A stretch of 64,000 nucleotides of DNA from JAGHKQ01 sp041920565 (GTDB taxonomy: Bacteria; Bacillota; Bacilli; Bacillales; Bacillaceae_G). Both the position numbers and the translations under genes were made by a program. Position 1 is the first letter of the stretch. Every line of letters starts with the position of its first letter. This document shows positions 58,885 to 64,000 of the stretch, one piece after another. The notes beneath the pieces were generated by a model. That model saw only the letters and a program-made list of their open reading frames with translations, was not told the origin of the DNA and searched no databases. The DNA lies in contig JBHGXS010000090.1 of NCBI GenBank assembly GCA_041920565.1, positions 117,984-181,983 on the forward strand. The letters run 5' to 3'.

Positions 58885-60828
58885 TTACTTGTTCTCGTGG
58901 TTGTGCTTGTTCTTGTCTTTGTTACATGTTTGTAGCGGTTGTCCAAATGTTAAGTACCCTACCATACCATTCTTATTAATTCCAATATATTTATCAATTG
59001 CTGCCTTTAACTCATCTTTGTTAATAGCGGTTGGATTATAATTATCAAGTTCGTCACCAGGGTGCTGGAAGTTGCTCATAATATACGTAAAGCCGTTAAG
59101 AGGTTCCGTAACTTGTAAACCTGTTGCTTCTCCGCCGGCAGGAACAGAAAGGATACGAGCTAACTCTTTTGTATCCACGTTATATGCCCACACGAAGTTG
59201 TTAATATGCTTTCCGCTATCTTCTCCGATAAACAGTGTACGTAACTCTTCGGAATAGCTTAAGTTGTCTGGATTCGCTATTGTGTTGACGTCCGCTGTAT
59301 TGCCGTAAGCATCTGGAGCAGTCAAATCCTTGCCTACAACTAACCCGCTCATCTTAGTTGCAACGTAGTTACTGGCAATTTTATTACCTGCCGAGTCCTT
59401 TATACCGCCCGCTAGGTTTAATTCAAATGTAGCGCCTGCCGAAATTTTTGGTAAGTGGATGTCATCTGCGGGATCTGTAGTACTAGCTTCCATTCCCTTA
59501 CTTATATCGGAAATTGCAACATACAGCTTCTTATTTGCCATGTTTGCAGCTACGCCTTCCATTTTGTTAAACTCAGATGTAGCTCCAAGTATTGCTGCAT
59601 AACGACGAGATTCGAGGAATGCTGCTGCCTTTTCCATGCCAGGTTTCACTTTTAAGTACTCAGTTTTACCATAAGAGTATTGCTTAATAGCAGTAAATCC
59701 TGGTTGTGCTGTATCGGATACCTCAAAGATGTCGCTAAATTTAATAGGCTGTCCGTTGCTGCCACCGTGTTCAATAATATTTTTCACTTCAGCATCAGTA
59801 GCATGTCCAAGCTTAATCCATTCTAAGTTACCGCTGCCGCCGTTAGCAGTTCCGGTTTGATGGAATTTAGCGGCGTATAATGTACCGGCAGACAAATCAG
59901 CTTTTTTATCAGCAATGTACATGAACAGCGTTGTATAGGAACCGTCATCTCCGAAATAAGCTGTACGTTTATCTGCCATGAAACGCATAATTTCGTTTGA
60001 CTTGCGTCCTGTGCTGTAGTGCTTCACAACCTTTTGTGAACCATCTGCTTTAACGATAACTTCGGGAATATAGCCATAATAGTATGGATTTGCTTTCGAT
60101 TCATCACCAAAGTAGAATTTTGCAAAGGACTTTACGTTAGTCGGATCTTTTGGATCAGCTTCAAATTTACGTGCATCAGGCTCATATTCTTCAGAGCTTA
60201 AGTGTGTGTTCCATGGAGAAAGAGATCCGTTACAAGGAATCCATAAACCGTTTGCTGCGGCAACATCAGCTTTAGCTGCATCCATAACTTTTAATTCACC
60301 TGTCTGTGTATTTTGCATAAGCTTGGCAATGGTCATGGAAGCAGGAACCTTTCCATAAGCGGAATTTCCAGAATTATCAAGAGTATCATATTCATAATGG
60401 GTTACTAAGTATAAAGAACCATCTTTGCCCATTGGACGCAGTAAGTCATTTGAGTCTGGTGCATCAGAAATATAAGGAACTACATCAGTTGGTACACTGT
60501 GGTCCATGATAGGATCCCCGTTCACATCAATCGGGGTACCCGCAGCAATTTTTTGCCCTTTGTTTGTTACAATTCTATCATTAGTCTGATAAAGCTTATT
60601 ATATATTAAAGGGGCAACTTTCTTTTTACCATTTGTGTATGTAAGTTCCACTGACGCCTTAGACTGCACGGATGCCATTTCATCAATTGTCTTTGGAGCC
60701 TCCATACCATTGAATTTTACTGACTTAATCTTCACATTTTCTTGTGCGTGGGCTGAGGAAACTGCAGGAACCATTAAACCTAATGTCAAACTAAACGTCA
60801 AACCTGTTGTAAGAACTTTCTTCTTCAT
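58885..60828 (-). CDS. Secreted PhoX-family phosphatase (DUF839)
   Basis: 647 residues. A clear Sec signal peptide (MKKKVLTTGLTFSLTLGLMV, cleavage after AHA near 28). Then the PhoX/DUF839 beta-propeller: the family block WIPCNGSLSPWNTHLSSEEY (about 197-216), GRKSNEIMRFMADKRTAYFG, EGVAANMANKKLYVAISDI, and NPDNLSYSEELRTLFIGED. PhoX enzymes release phosphate with a Ca/Fe cofactor. It would act outside the cell. The C-terminal end is Lys/His/Asn-rich. ATG 60828 lies behind AAGGGAGAG. Confidence 0.88.
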   Translation of the reverse strand: MKKKVLTTGLTFSLTLGLMVPAVSSAHAQENVKIKSVKFNGMEAPKTIDEMASVQSKASVELTYTNGKKKVAPLIYNKLYQTNDRIVTNKGQKIAAGTPIDVNGDPIMDHSVPTDVVPYISDAPDSNDLLRPMGKDGSLYLVTHYEYDTLDNSGNSAYGKVPASMTIAKLMQNTQTGELKVMDAAKADVAAANGLWIPCNGSLSPWNTHLSSEEYEPDARKFEADPKDPTNVKSFAKFYFGDESKANPYYYGYIPEVIVKADGSQKVVKHYSTGRKSNEIMRFMADKRTAYFGDDGSYTTLFMYIADKKADLSAGTLYAAKFHQTGTANGGSGNLEWIKLGHATDAEVKNIIEHGGSNGQPIKFSDIFEVSDTAQPGFTAIKQYSYGKTEYLKVKPGMEKAAAFLESRRYAAILGATSEFNKMEGVAANMANKKLYVAISDISKGMEASTTDPADDIHLPKISAGATFELNLAGGIKDSAGNKIASNYVATKMSGLVVGKDLTAPDAYGNTADVNTIANPDNLSYSEELRTLFIGEDSGKHINNFVWAYNVDTKELARILSVPAGGEATGLQVTEPLNGFTYIMSNFQHPGDELDNYNPTAINKDELKAAIDKYIGINKNGMVGYLTFGQPLQTCNKDKNKHNHENK

Positions 60829-61270
60829 GCTTCTCTCCCTTTTCTTTAAAGTTTCTAAGATTACTTTTCGACATGTTCCACAAATTCAATTAAACACATG
60901 GAGTGTTAATGTAATATTTAGGTAGTATAAACTTTCAGTAAATTTATTTTTGAAGGTAGTATAGTTCTATGGACACTGCAAGCGGCTTGCCGGCAATCCA
61001 TACGGAATTAGCGGAACTGATCGGAGAGATATATCAATTTACTCTTGATACATCTAGTAAGTGGATAGAGGCTGGTCAGCAAGGCGAAGTTATTCCTGCT
61101 TCGATATGATGGCAAGAAAATGGCATTAACGTTATGTATGGACTGCGAGTTCAAAATACAATTACCCAGGATCAAGGGAACCCCGATCTAAAGGATATTT
61201 TTCAAGTTATATTTCGTTTATGACAATAACTTAAATAATAGTGAAGCTGGAGAAATAAGCAGCATAGAAT
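60829..61270. other. Region with a short TetR-like tail
   Basis: ATG 60969 to TGA 61109 encodes 46 residues (AIHTELAELIGEIYQFTLDT, then KWIEAGQQGEVIPAS) that recall the C-terminal helices of TetR-family regulators. There is no DNA-binding half and no ribosome site, so this is likely a remnant. The rest holds the PhoX promoter. Confidence 0.35.
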
Positions 61271-61549
61271 TTGTTAAAGACGTTTATTCGTCTAATAGGA
61301 GTTTGGCGTATTTATCAAAGAAACATTCAAGCCCGCAGAGCATGGATTATGCGCAGCTATGCCGTGACTGGGGTATTCGTCGCCTTCAAGATTGTTGTGG
61401 TGTTCATCTCGCTCCTGTTCCATGCATCTGCCAATGTGTTCTTTCCGCTAGCAGTCTATATATCGATCGCTGGAAACCTTCTCTTGACGAAAGTTTATCT
61501 TCGGAGAAAACGAAAGAATGCCGTTACAAAAACGAATGTTATTGTATAA
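61271..61549 (+). pseudogene. C-terminal fragment of a DUF2306-like membrane protein
   Basis: The open frame has no good start. It carries NIQARRAWIMRSYAVTGVFV, the HR-x-W-M-x-RSY motif region of DUF2306 membrane proteins, then one or two TM segments and a basic tail (YLRRKRKNAVTK). The first TM helices of the family are missing. Confidence 0.5.
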
Positions 61550-61657
61550 ACACCAAAACCTTATTCGACCGCTGAAAGGGCTTCTTAACTTGATAGTTTC
61601 ATATAAGAAATGCGATCAAAAATTGGATAAAAAAATTGGATAAAAAGGATGGATAGC

Positions 61658-62272
61658 ATGTCAAAGCGCACTTATGTTTTGTTTACCCTTTTTCTAAATG
61701 GTTTTGTTCCATGGGCATTGTATGTATGGCTATCAGACTATATGAGCAGTCTGGCGGCATTATCCATTGCAACTCTCGTTCCGTTAATTGATAATATAGT
61801 TCATTTATGGAAGCATAAAAAGCTTGATGCGTTTGGCAGCTTAATGCTTTTTACATTTGTACTTACTCTTGTATTGGTTTTTCTGGGAGGAAGCGAAAAA
61901 CTGCTGTTGATTCGGGAATCTTTTATCACCGCTTCAGTCGGACTAATCTTTTTGCTCTCCCTTCTATTTACACGCCCCCTGATGTTTTATCTTGCGTTAC
62001 GGTTTGTGGGGAAAAGCGATTTCGCGGACAATTGGAAATATGAATATTTTCGCTATGTTATGAGATTGATGACCTTTGTTTGGGGGATTATTTTACTCTT
62101 GGAAGCCACGGTCAGAGTTATTATGGTATTTCAGCTCTCAACGGCACAATATCTGGCATTTTCCAATTTTGTTTTGTGCGGAATTATTGGAATTGCTATC
62201 TTATGGACGATCGTCTACCGGAAAAAGGCTGGCCGTCGTCTCGAACAAATCAAATCACAGCCGCCCATGTAG
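61658..62272 (+). CDS. VC0807-like membrane protein
   Basis: 204 residues with about six TM helices (LFTLFLNGFVPWALYVWL; LALSI-like ALSIATLVPLIDNIVHLW; GSLMLFTFVLTLVLVFLGGS; and others). The pattern of a loop SEKLLLIRESF followed by LLFTRPLMFYLAL fits the VC0807 family of unknown function. ATG 61658 is eight bases after AAAAGGA; ATG 61649 overlaps the site. A GNAT gene follows after 20 bases. Confidence 0.7.
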   Translation: MSKRTYVLFTLFLNGFVPWALYVWLSDYMSSLAALSIATLVPLIDNIVHLWKHKKLDAFGSLMLFTFVLTLVLVFLGGSEKLLLIRESFITASVGLIFLLSLLFTRPLMFYLALRFVGKSDFADNWKYEYFRYVMRLMTFVWGIILLLEATVRVIMVFQLSTAQYLAFSNFVLCGIIGIAILWTIVYRKKAGRRLEQIKSQPPM

Positions 62273-62292
62273 TTTAATAGGAGTGTGAAACT

Positions 62293-62799
62293 ATGAAAAT
62301 TGTCCCTATTAAAATTGATGACCAAAAAAGTGTCGTGGAGTTGTATAAATCAGTTACAAGCCATTTGAGAAGGAGTAAAATTCATCAGTGGGATTGGTTT
62401 TATCCTAACCGAATGATCATTGGCAGTGATTTAAAAGAAGGGAATTTATATGGAGTGAAGCAAGATGATGTTGTAATTGCGGCAGTAGTGGTTAACGAAA
62501 AGCAGACTGCCAGGTACGCCAATGTAAATTGGATAGATTGGTCAGGTAAACCAGCTTGTATTCATCGTCTTGCAGTGCATCCTCAATTTCAGGGGAAAGG
62601 ATTGGGGAAGAAACTGCTGCAATTTGCAGAAGAGCACGCCTTCATGCAAGGACATTCGAGCATCCGATTGGATGTTTACTCGGGAAATCCTGCAGCAGTC
62701 GGGATGTATAGGAGGGCTGGTTATAAGGAAATAGGAATCATTCACTTTCCGTTCCGAAAGTTGCCGTACTTCTGTTTTGAAAAGCCGTTGCTAAAATAG
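62293..62799 (+). CDS. GNAT acetyltransferase
   Basis: 168 residues. Motif A: CIHRLAVHPQFQGKGLGKKL (QGKGLG loop), motif B: SIRLDVYSGNPAAVGMYRRA. The N-terminal SVVELYKSVTSHLRRSKIHQ is typical of GNATs acting on small amines or peptides. ATG 62293 follows AGGAGTG. Probably cotranscribed with the VC0807-like gene. Confidence 0.87.
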   Translation: MKIVPIKIDDQKSVVELYKSVTSHLRRSKIHQWDWFYPNRMIIGSDLKEGNLYGVKQDDVVIAAVVVNEKQTARYANVNWIDWSGKPACIHRLAVHPQFQGKGLGKKLLQFAEEHAFMQGHSSIRLDVYSGNPAAVGMYRRAGYKEIGIIHFPFRKLPYFCFEKPLLK

Positions 62800-62931
62800 C
62801 GGGAAATATAAAAATACGGTTAATATATGAAGAACTCCGGTTTTTGTTAAATTTGCAATAAATACTAATTTAATTCTAAAATTAAAAGATCGCATCCTTA
62901 CTGATAAAATATATAACAACATTCAATCCTT

Positions 62932-63014
62932 GAATCTGAGATTTGAACCCACAAACTGTGCAGTAATATAAGGATAAGATGGCTCGCTGTTCTGCGATTG
63001 AGCTACAAATCCCT
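62932..63014 (-). pseudogene. Degenerate tRNA-like sequence
   Basis: On the minus strand GGATTTGTAGCTCAATCGCA, then GAGC (D stem GCTC/GAGC) and GTGGGTTCAAATCTCAGATT: the TAGCTCA and GGTTCAAATC boxes of tRNA genes are recognisable. The anticodon arm cannot be folded and the T stem is mismatched, so this is a decayed tRNA or the half of one left by an integration event. Confidence 0.45.
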
Positions 63015-63069
63015 AATAAGATTATTTGCTTAGTTTTTTTATGCAATTAATCAGGCTCAATTTTTAAGA

Positions 63070-63201
63070 ATGGAGTTGACAAACATCACAGGCAATCAGG
63101 TAAAAGAAATGGAGCAAGAACTCCTTCCATTTTACTTAGCAATGATGGCAAGCCTGATTTCCTGTTCACGTCAACTGTATTTTTGGGTGTGGAACGATTA
63201 A
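63070..63201 (+). CDS. Possible 43-residue peptide
   Basis: ATG 63070 to TAA 63201: ELTNITGNQVKEMEQELLPF, then LAMMASLISCSRQLYFWVW. A helical, partly hydrophobic peptide, but no ribosome site lies upstream (only AAG) and I know no relatives. It may be chance or a remnant. Confidence 0.25.
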   Translation: MELTNITGNQVKEMEQELLPFYLAMMASLISCSRQLYFWVWND

Positions 63202-63482
63202 TCAGGATAATAGAATTTTCCTTTTGTAATTAAGATAGAGCTTCTTCCGTAAACGGGCAGCTAGTTTGTGGAAGAAAGGTTTATATAGTTTACTGATGTT
63301 CATCTAATGTGATTTTTCGGAAGGTATACAAAATTTATGTAAAAAAGAGGATATCGTTTGAAGATAGAATATTTTTCATCGGTGTAAAACTGCTATATAT
63401 TAAAGAATAAAAGAAGAACATATACCCAGGGTAAGACAAGTAATCGAAGTACAAGAACTGTATAGAAAGAAGGAATAACGCT

Positions 63483-64000
63483 ATGAAAATAAGTATTTTA
63501 GATCAATCTCCCATCTCTTCTGGAAAAACCGCCGGACAAGCATTACAAGAATCAGTGAAACTTGCGCAAATGGGAGAAAAATTAGGATACACGCGTTACT
63601 GGATCGCTGAACACCATGATTTCTCAGGACTTGCTTGTTCAGCCCCGGAGGTAATGTTAGCATATATCGGGGCAAACACGGAAAAAATTCGCCTTGGATC
63701 CGGCGCTGTTTTACTTCCGCACTATAAACCTTATAAAATTGCCGAAACTTATAATATGCTTGCAACCCTATTTCCCAATCGCATAGATATAGGAATTGGC
63801 AGGGCTCCGGGAGGATCTGCTGAAGCAACGATGGCTCTTTCGGATAACTTTTTGGAACAAGTCCGGAAAATGCCTGAATCTGTCAAAGATCTTCTTCATT
63901 TTTTATATAACGATTTTCCTTCTGATCATATGTATTCAAAAATTTCTGCATCTCCTCTTCCTAAGATTTCCCCTCAACCTTGGATTCTTGGAACGAGTGA
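63483..64000 (+). CDS. Luciferase-like (LLM) flavin-dependent monooxygenase, cut by the window end
   Basis: The first 172 residues are present. The start KISILDQSPISSGKTAGQAL, then YTRYWIAEHHDFSGLACSAP (AEHH motif, flavin-proximal His) and IRLGSGAVLLPHYKPYKIAE with FPNRIDIGIGRAPGG identify a bacterial luciferase-like oxidoreductase of the MsnO8/YvbT-like subgroup using reduced FMN. ATG 63483 lies behind AAGGAATAA. The frame is still open at base 64000. Confidence 0.88.
   Translation, partial: MKISILDQSPISSGKTAGQALQESVKLAQMGEKLGYTRYWIAEHHDFSGLACSAPEVMLAYIGANTEKIRLGSGAVLLPHYKPYKIAETYNMLATLFPNRIDIGIGRAPGGSAEATMALSDNFLEQVRKMPESVKDLLHFLYNDFPSDHMYSKISASPLPKISPQPWILGTS

Larger units (their letters stand above)
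62800..63482. other. Non-coding region with tRNA-like remnant
   Basis: About 680 bases. Holds the tRNA-like sequence (62932-63014) and a 43-codon frame at 63070-63201; the last 280 bases form the upstream region of the monooxygenase gene, where I see no clear promoter or riboswitch. Confidence 0.45.

Noticed and set aside
60829..60960. PhoP box upstream of the PhoX gene
   Set aside because: TTACATTAACA occurs on the minus strand, but the repeats do not have the 11-base period expected of PhoP sites.

Overview
The window comes from a low-GC, endospore-forming member of the Bacillaceae. It carries the sporulation regulators KinD and a Spo0E-type phosphatase, a YheC/YheD spore-coat ATP-grasp protein, AGGAGG-type ribosome sites, many perfect hairpin-plus-T terminators and gene neighbourhoods like those of Bacillus subtilis and the B. 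cereus group (mtn - spo0E - kinD - mhqR - queCDEF - ykvS). I cannot fix the species from sequence alone.

Layout. 1-12 kb: methionine-salvage-type genes (an omega-amidase/nitrilase homologue and an MtnB homologue, both with altered active-site positions), a CBS-ACT protein, a polysaccharide deacetylase, spo0E and kinD, mhqR plus pirin, an M3 oligopeptidase, a TPR protein, a DinB protein and a second multi-TM sporulation-type kinase. 12.3-14.9 kb: preQ1-I riboswitch and queC-queD-queE-queF, which convert 6-carboxytetrahydropterin to preQ1 for queuosine. 14.9-22.4 kb: small housekeeping and hypothetical genes, an MFS transporter, two divergent SPFH proteins, Nudix, GNAT and HAD proteins.

22.4-31.3 kb is the most striking part. 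After an 850-base leader region holding two NrdR boxes and candidate structured RNAs, the class Ib ribonucleotide reductase operon nrdI-nrdE-nrdF is broken by six introns: five group I and one 2.8-kb group II intron carrying a reverse transcriptase/HNH gene. Junctions placed by group I rules (exon ends in T, intron ends in G) and group II rules (GTGTG...AC) restore both frames exactly, giving NrdE of 696 and NrdF of 323 residues. Several introns interrupt catalytic motifs, one directly after the codon of the thiyl-radical cysteine.

31.5-46.5 kb: quinone oxidoreductase, a nucleotidyltransferase, RocB, a GntR/YtrA-type regulator with a perfect palindromic operator and a two-module ABC transporter whose second module is broken twice, a CPBP protease with a possible AbrB-like tail, several GNATs, SseB, LD-carboxypeptidase and an M20 amidohydrolase. 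46.9-53 kb: an MBL hydrolase, an iron-starvation cluster (two Fur boxes, flavodoxin, a PD-(D/E)XK-like Fe-S protein, an Fbp protein), a string of tiny genes and ThuA. 53-64 kb: a molybdopterin oxidoreductase (YoaE-like), a coiled-coil repeat protein, YheC/YheD, a PhoX phosphatase, then gene-poor DNA with decayed fragments (RsiV-like, DUF2306-like, a tRNA-like remnant) and the start of a luciferase-like monooxygenase cut by the window edge.

A recurrent theme is the single-base lesion: at least eight otherwise recognisable genes carry one frameshift or one nonsense codon. Either this genome is decaying at several dispensable loci or the sequence has a raised indel error rate; reads would decide.
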